DNA of 64,000 nt from Sepiola atlantica (GCA_963556195.1 OY744532.1:104757083-104821082), one strand, 5' to 3'; shown: positions 30,341-47,200, numbered from the stretch's first letter. Translations and numbers: made by a program. Notes: generated by a model from the sequence alone, not told the origin.

Positions 30341-33300
30341 TATTAAACCATAAAAAGTGGTGACCCAACAATAAAACGTAGTGACTTTACAATAAAACGT
30401 AGTGACTCAACCATAAAAAGTGGTGATCCAACAATAAAACGTAGTGACCTAACCATAAAACGTAGTGACCCAACCATAAAACGTAGTGACCCAACCATAA
30501 AAAGTGGTGACCCAACAATTAAACGGGGTGACCCAACAATAAAACGTAGTGACCTAACCATAAAACGTAGTGACCTAACCATAAAACGTAGTGACCCAAC
30601 AATAAAACGTAGTGAGCCAACCATACAAATTGGGGACCCAACCATAAAACGTAGTGACCCAACGATAAAAAGTGGTGCCCCAACCATAAAAAGTAGTGAC
30701 CCAACAATAAAACGTAGTGATCCAACCATAAAAAGTGGTGACCCAACAATAAAAAGTGGTGACCCAACAATAAAACGTGGTGATCTAACAATAAATCGTA
30801 GTGACCCAAAAATAAAACGTAGTGACCCAACCATCAAAAGTGTTGACCCAACAATAAATCGTAGTGACCCAGCAATAAAAAGTGATGACCCAACATTAAA
30901 AAGTGGTGACCCAACAATAATAAGTGGTGACCGACAATACAGTGGTGACCAACAATAAAACTTAGTGACCCAACCATAAAACGTAGTGACCCAGCAATAA
31001 AAAGTGGTGACTCAACGATAAAAGTGGTGACCCAGCAATAAGAAGTGGTGACCCAACAATAAAACGTAGGGACCAACATGAAAAAGTAGTGACCAAACAA
31101 TAAAAGTGGTGACCCAGCAATAAAATGTGGTGACCCAGCAATAAAAAGTGGTGACCCAGTAATAAGAAGTGGTGACCCAGTAAGAAGAAGTGGTGACCAA
31201 ACAATGAAACGTAGTGACCGTACCATAACTCGTAGTGACCCAACAATGAAACGTAGTGACCCAACAATAAAAAGTGGTTACCCAACCATAAAACGTAGTG
31301 ACCAAACATAATAATAACTGGTGACCCAACAATTAAACGTAGTGACCCAGCAATAAAACGTGGTGACCAAACATTAAAAAGTGGTGACCCAGCAATAAAA
31401 CGTGGTGACCCACCAATAAAGTGGTGACCCAACAACAAAACGTAGTAACCCCACCATAAAACGTAGTAGCCCAACAATAAAAAGTGATGACCCATCAATA
31501 AAACGTGGTGACTCAACGATAAAAGTTGTGACCCAGCTATAAAACGTGGTGACCCAACCAAACAAGTGGTGACCCAACAATAAAAAGTGTTGACCCAACA
31601 ATAAAATCGTGACACAACAATAAAAAGTGGTGAGCCAGCAATAAAACGTAGTAACCCAACCATAAAACGTAGTGACCCAACCATAAAACGTGGTGACCTA
31701 AACAATAAAACGTCGTGACCCAACCAAAAAATGTGGTGACCCAACAATAAAACGTAGTGAACCAACCATAACACGTAATGACCCAACATTACAAAGTGGT
31801 GACCCAACAATAAAACCTAGTGACCCAGCAATAAAAAGTGGTGACCCAGCAATAAAACGTGGTGACCCAACCCAAAAAGTCATGACCCAACAATAAAAAG
31901 TGGTGACCCAGCAATAAAACGTACTGACCCAACAATAAAACGTAGTGAACCAACCATAAAAAGTGGTGACCCAACAAGAAAAGTGGTTACCCGGCAATAA
32001 AAAGTGGTGACCCAACGATAAAACATAGTGATTAAACCATAAAAAGTGGTGAGCCAACTAAAAAACGTAGTGACCTAAGCACAAAACGTAGTGACCAAAC
32101 AATAAAACGTAGTGACCCAACCAAAAAATGTGGTGACCCAACAATAAAACGTAGTGACCCAAAAATAAAAAGTAGTTACCCAAAAATAAAAAGTGGTTAC
32201 CCAACGATAAAACATAGTGATTAAACCATAAAAAAGATTTACCCAACAATAAAAAGTGGTGACCCAACAATAAAACGTAGTGACCTAACCATAAATCGTA
32301 GTGACTCAACAATAAAACGTAGTGACCCAACCATAAAACGTAGTGACCCAACCATAAAAAGTGGTGACCTAACAATAAAACGTAGTGACCCAGCAATAAA
32401 ACGTGGTGACCCAACAATAAAACGTAGTGACCCAACCAAAAAAGTGGTGACCCAACAATAAAACGTAGTGACTTAACCACAAAACGTAGTGACAGACCAA
32501 TAAAAAGTGGTGACCCACCAATAAAAAGTGGTGACCCAACGATAAAACATAGTGATTAAACCATAAAAAGTAGTGACCTAACCATAAAACGTAGTGACCC
32601 AACAATAAAACGTAGTGACCCAACCAAAAAATGAGGTGACCCAACAATAAAACGTAGTGACCCAACCATACAACGTAGTGACCCAACGATAAAAAGTGGT
32701 GACCACACAATAAAATCGTTACCAACAATAAAAAGTGGTGACCCAGCAATAAATCGTAGTGACCCAACAATAAAACGTGGTGACCCAACTATAAAAAGTG
32801 GTGACCCAACCCTACAACGTGACCCAACCATAAAAAGTGGTGACAACACAATAAAATCGTGAGCAGCAATAAAAAGTGGTGACCCAGCAATGAAACGTAG
32901 TGACCAAACAATAAAACGTAGTGACCCAACCAAAAAATGTGGTGACCCAACAATAAAACGTAGTGACCCAACCATAAAAAGTGGTGACCCAACAATAAAA
33001 GTGGTGACCTAGCAATAATAAGTGGTGACCCAACGATAAAACATAGTGATTAATCCATAAAAAGTGGTGACCCAACAATAAAACGTAGTGACCTAACCAT
33101 AAATCGTAGTGACTCAACAATAAAACGTAGTCACCCAACCATAAAACGTAGTGACCCAACAATAAAAAGTGGTGACCTAACAATAAAACGTAGTGACCCA
33201 ACAATAAAACGTAGTGACCCAACCATAAAAAGTGGTGACCTAACAATAAAACGTAGTGACCCAGCAATAAAACGTGGTGACCCAACATTAAAACGTGGTG

Positions 33301-36300
33301 ACCCAACTATAAAAAGTGGTGACCCAATAATAAACCGTAGTGACCTAACCATAAAACGTAGTGACCAAACAATAAAACGTAGTGACCCAACCAAAAAATG
33401 TGGTGACCCAACAATAAAACGTAGTGACCCAACCATAAAATGTGGTGACCTAACAATAAAACGTTGTGACCCAACAATAAAACGTGGTGACCCAACATTA
33501 AAACGTAGTGACCCAACAATAAAAAGTGGTGACCCAACGATAAAACATAGTGATTAAACCATAAAAAGTGGTGAGCCAACAATAAAACGTAGTGACCTAA
33601 TCACAAAACGTAGTGACCAAACAATAAAACGTAGTGACCCAACCAAAAAATGTGGTGACCCAACAATAAAAGTAGTGACCCAAAAATAAAAAGTGGTTAC
33701 CCAACGATAAAACGTGGTGACCCCACTATAAAAAGTGGTGACCCAACCATACATCGTAGTGACCCAACACAAAAATGTGGTGACCCAACAATAAAACGTA
33801 GTGACCCAACCATAAAAAGAAGTGACTTAACCATAAAACGTAGTGACCCAACAATAAAAAGTGGGGACCTAACAATAAAACGTAGTGACCAACCATAAAA
33901 AGTGGTGACCTAACAATAAAACGTAGTGACCCAGCAATAAAACGTGGTGACCCAACATCAAAACGTAGTGACCCAACAATAAAAAGTGGTGACGCAACAA
34001 TAAAGTGGAGACCCAACAATAAAATAGAGTGACCCAACATTAAAATGGAGTGACCACCAATAAAAAGTGGTGACCCAACGATAAAGTGGTGACCAACAAT
34101 AAAATGGAGTGACCACCAATAAAAAGTGGTGACCCAACGATAAAGTGGTGACCAACAATAAAATGGAGTGACCACCAATAAAAAGTGGTGACCCAACGAT
34201 AAAACAATGATTAAACCATAAAAAGTGGTGACCCAACAATAAAACATAGTGACCCAACCAAAAAATGTGGTGACCCAAAACTAAAACGTAGTGACCCAAC
34301 CATAAAACGTTGTGACCCAACCATAACACGTAGTGACCCAACCATGAAAAAATGGTGACCAACAATAAAACGTAGTGACCCAATTATAAAAAGTGGTGAC
34401 CCAACAATAAAGTGGTGACCCAACCAAACAAGTGGTGACCCAGCAATAAAACGTAGTGACCCAACCAAAAAAGTGGTGACCCAACAATAAAAAGTGGTGA
34501 CCCAACAATAAAATCGTGACCCGACAATAAAAAGTGGTGACCCAGCAATAAAACGTAGTGACCCAACAATAAAACGTAGTGACCCAACCATAAAAAGTGG
34601 TGACCCAACAATCACACGTAGTGACCCAACCAAAAATGTGGTGACCTAACCATAAAACGTAGTGACTCAACAATAAAAAGTGGGGACCTAACAATAAAAC
34701 GTAGTTACCCAACAATAAAAAGTGGTGACCCAACAATAAAGTGGTGACCCAGCAATAAAACGTAGTGAACCAACAATAAAACGTAGTGACCCAACAATAA
34801 AACGTAGTGAACCAACAATAAAACGTAGTGACCCAACAATAAAACGTAGTGACCTATCCATAAAACGTAGTGACCCAACAATAACACGTAGTGACCCAAC
34901 CCAAAAATGTGGTGACCTAACCATAAAACGTAGTGACCCAACAATAAAAAGTGGGGACCTAACAATACAACGTAGTTACCCAACAATAAAAAGTGGTGAC
35001 CCAACAATAAAGTGGTGACCCAGCAATAAAACGTAGTGACCCAACAATAAAACGTGGTGACCCCACTATAAAAAGTGGTGACCCAACCATACAACGTAGT
35101 GACCCAACCAAAAAATGTAGTGACCCAACAATAAAACGTAGTGACCCAACCATAAAAAGTGGGGACCTAACAATAAAACGTAGTGACCAAACAATAAAAC
35201 GTAGTGACCCAACAATAAAACGTAGTGACCAACCATAAAAAGTGGTGACCTAACAATAAAACGTAGTGACGCAGCAATAAAACCTGGTAACCCAACATTA
35301 AAACGTAGTGACCCAACAATAAAAAATGGTGACCCAACAATAAAGTGGTGACCCAACAATAAAATGGAGTGACCCAACATTAAAATGGAGTGACCACCAA
35401 TAAAAAGTGGTGACCCAACGATAACGTGGTGACCCAACAATAAAATTGAGTGACCAACAATAAAATGGAGTGACCACCAATAAAAAGTGGTGACCCAACG
35501 ATAAAACAGTGATTAAACCATAAAAAGTGGTGACCCAACAATAAAACGTAGTGACCCAACCAAAAAATGTGGTGACCCAAAACTAAAACGTAGTGACCCA
35601 ACCATAACACGTAGTGACACAACCATAAAAAAGTGGTGACCCAACAATAAAACGTAGTGACCCAGCAATAAAACGTAGTGACCCAATTATAAAAAGTGGT
35701 GACCCAACAATAAAGTGGTGACCCAACCTTAACAGTGGTGACCCAGCAATAAAACGTAGTGACCCAACCAAATAAGTGGTACCCCAACAATAAAAAGTTA
35801 TGACCCAACAATAAAATCGTGACCCAACAATAAAAAGTGGTGACCCAGCAATAAAACGTAGTGACCCAACAATAAAACGTAGTGACCCAACCATAAAAAG
35901 TGGTGACCCAACAATAAAACGTAGTGACCTATCCATAAAAAATATGGGCCCAACAATAACACGTAGTGACCCAACCCAAAAATGTGGTGACGAAACCATA
36001 ATACGTAGTGACCAACAATAAAACGTAGTGACCAACCATAAAAAGTGGTGAGCACACAATAAAATCGTGACCCAACAATAAAAATGGTGACCCAGCAATA
36101 AAACGTAGTGACTCAACAATAAAACGTGGTGACCCAACTATAAAAAGTGGTGACCCTACAATAAAAAGTGGTGACCCAACAATAAAATGTAGTGACCTAC
36201 CCATAAAACGTAGTGACCAAACAATAAAACGTAGTGACCCAACCAAAAAATGTGGTGACCCAACAATAAAACGTAGTGACCCAGCAATAATAAGTGGTGA

Positions 36301-36576
36301 CCCAACGATAAAACATAGTGATTAAACCATAAAAAGTGGTGACCCGACAATAAAAAGTGGTGACCCAACAATAAAACGTAGTGACCTAACCATAAATCGT
36401 AGTGACTCAACAATAAAACGTAGTGACCCAACCATAAAACGTAGTGACCGAACCATAAAACGTAGTGACCGAACCATAAAAAGTGGTGACCTAACAATAA
36501 AACGTAGTGACCCAACCATAAAAAGTGGTGACCCAACAATAAAACGTAGTGACCCAACAATAAAACGTAGTGACCC

Positions 36577-39500
36577 AACCATAAAAAGTGGTGACCCAAC
36601 AATAAATCGTAGTGACCTATCCATAAAACATAGTGACCCAACCATAACATGTAGTGACCCAACCCAAAAATGTGGTGACCCTACAATAAAAAGTGGTGAC
36701 CCAACAATAAAATGGAGTGACCCAACCAAAAAAGTTGTGACCCACCAATAAAAAGTGGTGAACAAACGATAAAACATAGTGATTAAACCATGAAAAGTGG
36801 TTACCCAACAATAAAGTGGTGACCCAACCAAAAATGTGGTGATGCAGCAATAAAACGTAGTGACCCAATTATAAAAAGTGGTGACCCAACAATAAAGTGG
36901 TGACCCAACCAAAAAAGTGGTGACCCAGCAATAAAACGTAGTGACCCAATTATAAAAAGTGGTGACCCAACAATAAAGTGGCGACCCAACCAAAAAAGTG
37001 GTGACCCAGCAATAAAACGTAGTGACCCAATTATAAAAAGTGGTGACCCAACAATAAAACGTAGTGACCTATCCATAAAACGTAGTGACCCAACAATAAC
37101 ACGTAGTGACCCAACCCAAAAATGTGGTGACCTAACCATAAAACGTAGTGACCCAAAAATAAAAAGTTGGGACCTTACCATAAAACGTAGTGACCCAACA
37201 ATAAAAAGAGGTGACCCAACAATAAAGTGGAGACCCAGCAATAAAACGTAGTGACCCAACAATAAAACGTGGTGACCCCACTATAAAAAGTGGTGACCCA
37301 ACCATACAACGTAGTGACCCAACCAAAAAATGTAGTGACCCAACAATAAAACGTAGTGACCCAACCATAAAAAGTAGTAACCTACCCATAAAACGTAGTG
37401 ACCCAACAATAAAAAGTGGGGACCTTACAATAAAACGTAGTGACCCAACAATAAAACGTAGTGCCCAACATTAAAACGTAGTGACCCAACAATAAAAAGT
37501 GGTGACCCAACAATAAAGTGGTGACCCAACAATAAAATGGAGTGACCCAAAATTAAAGTGGAGTGACCACCAATAAATAGTTGTGACCCAACGATAAAGT
37601 GGTGACCCGACAATAAAATTGAGTGACCAACAATAAAATGGAGTGACTACCAATAAAAAGTGGTGACTCAACGATAAAACAGTGATTAAACCATAAAAAG
37701 TGGTAACCACACAATAAAACGTAGTGACCCAACAAAAAAATGTGGTGACCCGAAACTAAAACGTAGTGACCCAACCATAAAACGTAGTGACCAACCATAA
37801 AAAAGTGGTGACCCAACAATAAAACGTAGTGACCCAGCAATAAAACGTAGTGACCCAATTATAAAAAGTGGTGACCCAACAATAAAGTGGTGACCCAACC
37901 AAAAAAGTGGTGACCCAGCAATAAAACGTTGTGACCCAACCAAAAAGTGGTACCCCAACAATAAAAAGTGGTGACCCAACAATAAAATCGTGACTTAACA
38001 ATAAAAAGTGGTGACCCAGCAATAAAACGTAGTGACCCAACCATAAAAAGTGGTGACCATACAATAAAACGTAGTGACCTATCCATAAAACGTAGTGACC
38101 CAACAATAACACGTAGTGACCCAACCCAAAAATGTGGTGACCCAACCATAAAACGTAGTGACCAACATCAAAACGTAGTGACTCAACCATAAAAAGTGGT
38201 GACCACACAATAAAATCGTGACCCAACAATAAAAAGTTGTGACCCAACAATAAAACGTAGTGACCCAACAATAAAACGTGGTGACCCAACTATAAAACGT
38301 AGTGACCCAACCAAAAAATGTGGTTACCCAACAATAAAACGTAGTGACCCAACCATAAAACGTAGTGACCCAACCATAAAAAGTGGTGAAGCAACAATAA
38401 AACGTAGTGATCCAACCATAAAAAGGTGACCTAACAATAAAACGTAGTGCCCAGCAATAGAACGTGGTGACCCAACATTAAAACGTAGTGTCCCAACAAT
38501 AAAAAGTGGTGACCCAACAATAAAGTGGTGACCCAGAAATAAAACGTCGTGACCCAAAAATAAAACGTGGTGACCCCACTATAAAAAGTGGTGACCCAAC
38601 CATACAACGTAGTTACCCAACCAAAAAATGTAGTGACCCAACAATAAAACGTAGTGACCCAACCATAAAAAGTGGTGACCCAACAATAAATCGTAGTGAC
38701 CTATCCATAAAACATAGTGACCCAACCATAACACGTAGTGACCCAACCCAAAAATGTGGTGACCCTACAATAAAAAGTGGTGACCCAACAATAAAATGGA
38801 GTGACCCAACCAAAAAAGTTGTGACCCACCAATAAAAAGTGGTGAACAAACGATAAAACATAGTGATTAAACCATGAAAAGTGGTTACCCAACAATAAAG
38901 TGGTGACCCAACCAAAAATGTGGTGATGCAGCAATAAAACGTAGTGACCCAATTATAAAAAGTGGTGACCCAACAATAAAGTGGTGACCCAACCAAAAAA
39001 GTGGTGACCCAGCAATAAAACGTAGTGACCCAATTATAAAAAGTGGTGACCCAACAATAAAGTGGCGACCCAACCAAAAAAGTGGTGACCCAGCAATAAA
39101 ACGTAATGACCCAATTATAAAAAGTGGTGACCCAACAATAAAACGTAGTGACCTATCCATAAAACGTAGTGACCCAACAATAACACGTAGTGACCCAACC
39201 CAAAAATGTGGTGACCTAACCATAAAACGTAGTGACCCAAAAATAAAAAGTTGGGACCTTACCATAAAACGTAGTGACCCAACAATAAAAAGAGGTGACC
39301 CAACAATAAAGTGGAGACCCAGCAATAAAACGTAGTGACCCAACAATAAAACGTGGTGACCCCACTATAAAAAGTGGTGACCCAACCATACAACGTAGTG
39401 ACCCAACCAAAAAATGTAGTGACCCAACAATAAAACGTAGTGACCCAACCATAAAAAGTAGTAACCTACCCATAAAACGTAGTGACCCAACAATAAAAAG

Positions 39501-40744
39501 TGGGGACCTTACAATAAAACGTAGTGACCCAACAATAAAACGTAGTGCCCAACATTAAAACGTAGTGACCCAACAATAAAAAGTGGTGACCCAACAATAA
39601 AGTGGTGACCCAACAATAAAATGGAGTGACCCAAAATTAAAGTGGAGTGACCACCAATAAATAGTTGTGACCCAACGATAAAGTGGTGACCCGACAATAA
39701 AATTGAGTGACCAACAATAAAATGGAGTGACTACCAATAAAAAGTGGTGACTCAACGATAAAACAGTGATTAAACCATAAAAAGTGGTAACCACACAATA
39801 AAACGTAGTGACCCAACAAAAAAATGTGGTGACCCGAAACTAAAACGTAGTGACCCAACCATAAAACGTAGTGACCAACCATAAAAAAGTGGTGACCCAA
39901 CAATAAAACGTAGTGACCCAGCAATAAAACGTAGTGACCCAATTATAAAAAGTGGTGACCCAACAATAAAGTGGTGACCCAACCAAAAAAGTGGTGACCC
40001 AGCAATAAAACGTTGTGACCCAACCAAAAAGTGGTACCCCAACAATAAAAAGTGGTGACCCAACAATAAAATCGTGACTTAACAATAAAAAGTGGTGACC
40101 CAGCAATAAAACGTAGTGACCCAACCATAAAAAGTGGTGACCATACAATAAAACGTAGTGACCTATCCATAAAACGTAGTGACCCAACAATAACACGTAG
40201 TGACCCAACCCAAAAATGTGGTGACCCAACCATAAAACGTAGTGACCAACATCAAAACGTAGTGACTCAACCATAAAAAGTGGTGACCACACAATAAAAT
40301 CGTGACCCAACAATAAAAAGTTGTGACCCAACAATAAAACGTAGTGACCCAACAATAAAACGTGGTGACCCAACTATAAAACGTAGTGACCCAACCAAAA
40401 AATGTGGTTACCCAACAATAAAACGTAGTGACCCAACCATAAAACGTAGTGACCCAACCATAAAAAGTGGTGAAGCAACAATAAAACGTAGTGATCCAAC
40501 CATAAAAAGGTGACCTAACAATAAAACGTAGTGCCCAGCAATAGAACGTGGTGACCCAACATTAAAACGTAGTGTCCCAACAATAAAAAGTGGTGACCCA
40601 ACAATAAAGTGGTGACCCAGAAATAAAACGTCGTGACCCAAAAATAAAACGTGGTGACCCCACTATAAAAAGTGGTGACCCAACCATACAACGTAGTTAC
40701 CCAACCAAAAAATGTAGTGACCCAACAATAAAACGTAGTGACCC
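36577..40744 (+). repeat. 2084-bp tandem duplication inside the 21-bp satellite
   Basis: Positions about 36577-38660 and 38661-40744 are almost base-identical at an offset of 2084 bp. The few differences include T/C near 36650/38734 and G/A near 37023/39107. The offset is not a multiple of 21, so register-slipped variants were copied as a block. Confidence 0.9.
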
Positions 40745-41235
40745 AACCATAAAAAGTAGTGACCTAACCATAAAACGTAGTGACTCAACAATAAAAAGTG
40801 GGGACCTAACAATAAAACGTAGTGACCCAACCATAAAAAGTGGTGACCTAACAATAAAACGTAGTGACCCAGCAATAAAACGTTGTGACCCAACATTAAA
40901 ACGTGGTGACCCAACAATAAAAAGTGGTGACCAAACAATAAAGTGGTGACCCAACAATAAAATAGAGTGACCCAACATTAAAATGGAGTGACCACCAATA
41001 AAAAGTGGTGACCCAACGATAAAGTGGTGACCCAACAATAAAATGGAGTGACCACCAATAAAAAGTGGTGACCCAACGATAAAACAGTGATTAAACGACA
41101 AAAAGTGGTGACCCAGCAATAAAACGTAGTGACCCAACAATAAAACATGGTCACCCAACTATAAAAAGTGGTGACCCAACAATACGAAGTGGTGACCCAA
41201 CAATAAAATGTAGTGATCTACCCATAAAACCTAGT

Positions 41236-44200
41236 GACCAAACAATAAAACGTAGTGACCCAACCAAAAATGTGGTGACCCAACAATAAAACGTGGTGAC
41301 CCAGCAATAATAAGTGGTGACCCAACGATAAAACAGAGTGATTAAACCATAAAAAGTGGTGACCCGACAATAAAACGTGGTGACCCGACAATAAAACGTA
41401 GTGACCCAACCATAAAAAGTGGTGACCTAACAATAAAACGTAGTGACCCAACAATAAAACGTAGTGACCCAACCATAAAACGTAGTGACCCAACCATAAA
41501 AAGTGGTGACCTTACAATAAAACGTAGTGACCCAACACTAAAACGTAGTGACCCAACCATAAAAAGTGGTGACCCAACAATAAAAAGTGGTGACCCAACA
41601 ATAAAACGTAGTGACCCAACCAAAAAATGTGGTGACCCAACAATAAAACGTAGTGACCCAACCATAAAAAGTGGTGACCCAACAATAAAAGTGGTGACCC
41701 AGCAATAATAAGTGGTGACCCAACGATAAAACATAGTGATTAAACCATAAAAAGTGGTGACCCAACAATAAAAAGTGGTGACCCAACAATAAAACGTAGT
41801 GACCCAACCATAAATCGTAGTGACCCAACAAAAAAATGTGGTGACCCAACCATAAAACGTAGTGACCCAACAATAAAAAGAGGGGACCTAACAATAAAAC
41901 GTAGTGACCCAACAATAAAACGTAGTGACCAACCATAAAAAGTGGTGACCTAACAATAAAACGTAGTGACCCAGCAATAAAACGTGGTGACCCAACATTA
42001 AAACGTAGTGACCCAACAATAAAAAGTGGTGACCCAACAATAAAGTGGTGACCTAACAATAAAATAGTGTGACCCAACATTAAAATGGAGTGACCACCAA
42101 TAAAAAGTGGTGACCCAACGATAAAGTAGTGACCCAACAATAAAATGCAGTGATCAACAATAAAATGGAGTGACCACCAATAAAAAGTGGTGACCCAACG
42201 ATAAAACAGTGATAAAACCATAAAAAGTGGTGACCCAAAAATAAAACGTAGTGACCCAACCAAAAAATGTGGTGACCCAAAACTAAGACGTAGTGACCCA
42301 ACCATGAAACGTAGTGACCCAACCATAAAAAAACGGTGACCCAACAATAAAACGTAGTGACCCAGCGATAAAACGTAGTGACCCAATTATAAAAAGTGGT
42401 GACCCAACAATAAAATAGTGACCCAACCAAAAAAGTGGTGACCCAGCAATGAAACGTAGTGACCCGACAATAAAATCGTTACCCAACAATAAAAAGTGGT
42501 GACCCAACAATAAAACGTAGTGACCCAACAATAAAACGTAGTGACCCAACAATAAAACGTAGTGACCCAACCATAAAAAGTGGTGACCCAACAATAAAAC
42601 GTAGTGACCTATCCATAAAACGTAGTGACCCAACAATAACACGTAGTGACCCAACCCAAAAATGTGGTGACCAACCATAAAACGTAGTGACCAACAATAA
42701 AACGTAGTGACCCAACCATAAAAAGTGGTGACCACACAATAAAATCGTGACCCAACAATAAAAAGTGGTGACCCATCAATAAAACGTTGTGACCCAACTA
42801 TAAAAAGTGGTGACCCAACAATAAAACGTAGTGACCCAACCAAAAAATGTGGTGACCCAACAATAAAACGTAGTGACCCAGCAATAATAAGTGGTGACCC
42901 AACGATAAAACATAGTGATTAAACCATAAAAAGTGGTGACGCAACAATAAAAAGTGGTGACCCAACAATAAAACGTAGTGACCTAACCATAAATCGTAGT
43001 GACTCAACAATAAAACGAAGTGACCCAACAAAAAAATGTGGTGACCAAACCATAAAACGTAGTGACCCAACAATAAACAGAGGGGACCTAATAATAAAAC
43101 GTAGTGACGCAACAATAAAACGTAGTGACCAACCATAAAAAGTGGTGACCTAACAATAAAACGTAGTGACCCAGCAATAAAACGTGGTGAACCAACATTA
43201 AAACGTAGTGACCCAACCATAAAAAAACGGTGACCCAGCAATAAAACGTAGTGACCCAATTATAAAAAGTAGTGACCCAACAATAAAGTGGTGACCCAAC
43301 CAAAAAAGTAGTGACCAGCAATAAAACGTAGTGACCCAACCAAAAAAGTGGTGACCCAACAATAAAAAGTGGTGACCCAACAATAAAATCGTGACCCAAC
43401 AATAAAAAGTGGTGACCCAGCAATAAAACGTAGTGACCCAAAAATGTGGTGACTCAACAATAAAACGTAGTGACCCAACCATAAAAAGTGGTGACCCAAC
43501 AAAAAAAGTGGTGACCCAGCAATAATAAGTGGTGACCCAACGATAAAACATAGTGATTAAACCATAAAAAGTGGTGACCCAACAATAAAAAGTGGTGACC
43601 CAACCATAAAACGTAGTGACCCAACAATAAACACAGGGGACCTAACAATAAAACGTAGTGACCCAACAATAAAACGTAGTGACCAACCATAAAAAGTGGT
43701 GACCTAACAATAAAACGTAGTGACCCAGCAATAAAACGTGGTGACCCAACATTAAAACGTAGTGAAAACCATAAAAAAACGGTGACCCAACAATAAAACG
43801 TAGTGACCCAACAATAAAATGTAATGACCCAACATTAAAATGGAGTGACCACCAATAAAAAGTGGTGACCCAACGATAAAGTGGTGACCCAACAATAAAA
43901 AGTGAGTGACCAACAATAAAATGGAGTGACTACCAATAAAAAGTGGTGACCCAACGATAAAACAGTGATTAAACCATAAAAAGTGGTGACCGCACAATAA
44001 AACGTAGTGACCCAACCAAAAAATGTGGTGACCCAAAACTAAAACGTAGTGACCCAACCATGAAACGTAGTGACCCAACCATAAAAAAGTGGTGACCCAA
44101 CAATAAAACGTAGTGACCCAGCAATAAAACGTAGTGACCCAATTATAAAAAGTGGTGACCCAACAATAAAGTGGTGACCCAACCAAAAAAGTGGTGACCC

Positions 44201-47200
44201 AGCAATAAAACGTAGTGACCCAACCAAACAAGTGGTGACCCAACAATAAAAAGTGGTGACCCAACAATAAAATCGTGACCCTACAATAAAAAGTGGTGAC
44301 CCAGCAATAAAACGTAGTGACCCAACAATAAAACGTAGTGACCCAACCATAAAAAGTGGTGACCCAACAATAAAACGTAGTGACCTATCCATAAAACGTA
44401 GTGACCAACAATAAAACGTAGTGACCCAACCATAAAAAGTGGTGACCACACAATAAAATCGTGACCCAACAATAAAAAGTGGTGACCCAACAATAAAACG
44501 TGGTGACCCAACTATAAAAAGTGGTGACCCAACAATAAAAAGTGGTGACCCAATAATAAAATTTAGTGACCTACCCATAAAACGTAGTGACCAAACAATA
44601 AAACGTAGTGACCCAACCAAAAATGTGGTGACCCAACAATAAAACGTGGTGACCCAGCAATAATAAGTGGTGACCCAACGATAAAACAGAGTGATTAAAC
44701 CATAAAAAGTGGTGACCCGACAATAAAACGTGGTGACCCGACAATAAAACGTAGTGACCCAACCATAAAAAGTGGTGACCTAACAATAAAACGTAGTGAC
44801 CCAACAATAAAACGTAGTGACCCAACCATAAAACGTAGTGACCCAACCATAAAAAGTGGTGACCTTACAATAAAACGTAGTGACCCAACACTAAAACGTA
44901 GTGACCCAACCATAAAAAGTGGTGACCCAACAATAAAAAGTGGTGACCCAACAATAAAACGTAGTGACCCAACCAAAAAATGTGGTGACCCAACAATAAA
45001 ACGTAGTGACCCAACCATAAAAAGTGGTGACCCAACAATAAAAGTGGTGACCCAGCAATAATAAGTGGTGACCCAACGATAAAACATAGTGATTAAACCA
45101 TAAAAAGTGGTGACCCAACAATAAAAAGTGGTGACCCAACAATAAAACGTAGTGACCCAACCATAAATCGTAGTGACCCAACAAAAAAATGTGGTGACCC
45201 AACCATAAAACGTAGTGACCCAACAATAAAAAGAGGGGACCTAACAATAAAACGTAGTGACCCAACAATAAAACGTAGTGACCAACCATAAAAAGTGGTG
45301 ACCTAACAATAAAACGTAGTGACCCAGCAATAAAACGTGGTGACCCAACATTAAAACGTAGTGACCCAACAATAAAAAGTGGTGACCCAACAATAAAGTG
45401 GTGACCTAACAATAAAATAGTGTGACCCAACATTAAAATGGAGTGACCACCAATAAAAAGTGGTGACCCAACGATAAAGTAGTGACCCAACAATAAAATG
45501 CAGTGATCAACAATAAAATGGAGTGACCACCAATAAAAAGTGGTGACCCAACGATAAAACAGTGATAAAACCATAAAAAGTGGTGACCCAAAAATAAAAC
45601 GTAGTGACCCAACCAAAAAATGTGGTGACCCAAAACTAAGACGTAGTTACCCAACCATGAAACGTAGTGACCCAACCATAAAAAAACGGTGACCCAACAA
45701 TAAAACGTAGTGACCCAGCGATAAAACGTAGTGACCCAATTATAAAAAGTGGTGACCCAACAATAAAATAGTGACCCAACCAAAAAAGTGGTGACCCAGC
45801 AATGAAACGTAGTGACCCGACAATAAAATCGTTACCCAACAATAAAAAGTGGTGACCCAACAATAAAACGTAGTGACCCAACAATAAAACGTAGTGACCC
45901 AACAATAAAACGTAGTGACCCAACCATAAAAAGTGGTGACCCAACAATAAAACGTAGTGACCTATCCATAAAACGTAGTGACCCAACAATAACACGTAGT
46001 GACCCAACCCAAAAATGTGGTGACCAACCATAAAACGTAGTGACCAACAATAAAACGTAGTGACCCAACCATAAAAAGTGGTGACCACACAATAAAATCG
46101 TGACCCAACAATAAAAAGTGGTGACCCATCAATAAAACGTTGTGACCCAACTATAAAAAGTGGTGACCCAACAATAAAACGTAGTGACCCAACCAAAAAA
46201 TGTGGTGACCCAACAATAAAACGTAGTGACCCAGCAATAATAAGTGGTGACCCAACGATAAAACATAGTGATTAAACCATAAAAAGTGGTGACGCAACAA
46301 TAAAAAGTGGTGACCCAACAATAAAACGTAGTGACCTAACCATAAATCGTAGTGACTCAACAATAAAACGAAGTGACCCAACAAAAAAATGTGGTGACCA
46401 AACCATAAAACGTAGTGACCCAACAATAAACAGAGGGGACCTAATAATAAAACGTAGTGACGCAACAATAAAACGTAGTGACCAACCATAAAAAGTGGTG
46501 ACCTAACAATAAAACGTAGTGACCCAGCAATAAAACGTGGTGAACCAACATTAAAACGTAGTGACCCAACCATAAAAAAACGGTGACCCAGCAATAAAAC
46601 GTAGTGACCCAATTATAAAAAGTAGTGACCCAACAATAAAGTGGTGACCCAACCAAAAAAGTAGTGACCAGCAATAAAACGTAGTGACCCAACCAAAAAA
46701 GTGGTGACCCAACAATAAAAAGTGGTGACCCAACAATAAAATCGTGACCCAACAATAAAAAGTGGTGACCCAGCAATAAAACGTAGTGACCCAAAAATGT
46801 GGTGACTCAACAATAAAACGTAGTGACCCAACCATAAAAAGTGGTGACCCAACAAAAAAAGTGGTGACCCAGCAATAATAAGTGGTGACCCAACGATAAA
46901 ACATAGTGATTAAACCATAAAAAGTGGTGACCCAACAATAAAAAGTGGTGACCCAACCATAAAACGTAGTGACCCAACAATAAACACAGGGGACCTAACA
47001 ATAAAACGTAGTGACCCAACAATAAAACGTAGTGACCAACCATAAAAAGTGGTGACCTAACAATAAAACGTAGTGACCCAGCAATAAAACGTGGTGACCC
47101 AACATTAAAACGTAGTGAAAACCATAAAAAAACGGTGACCCAACAATAAAACGTAGTGACCCAACAATAAAATGTAATGACCCAACATTAAAATGGAGTG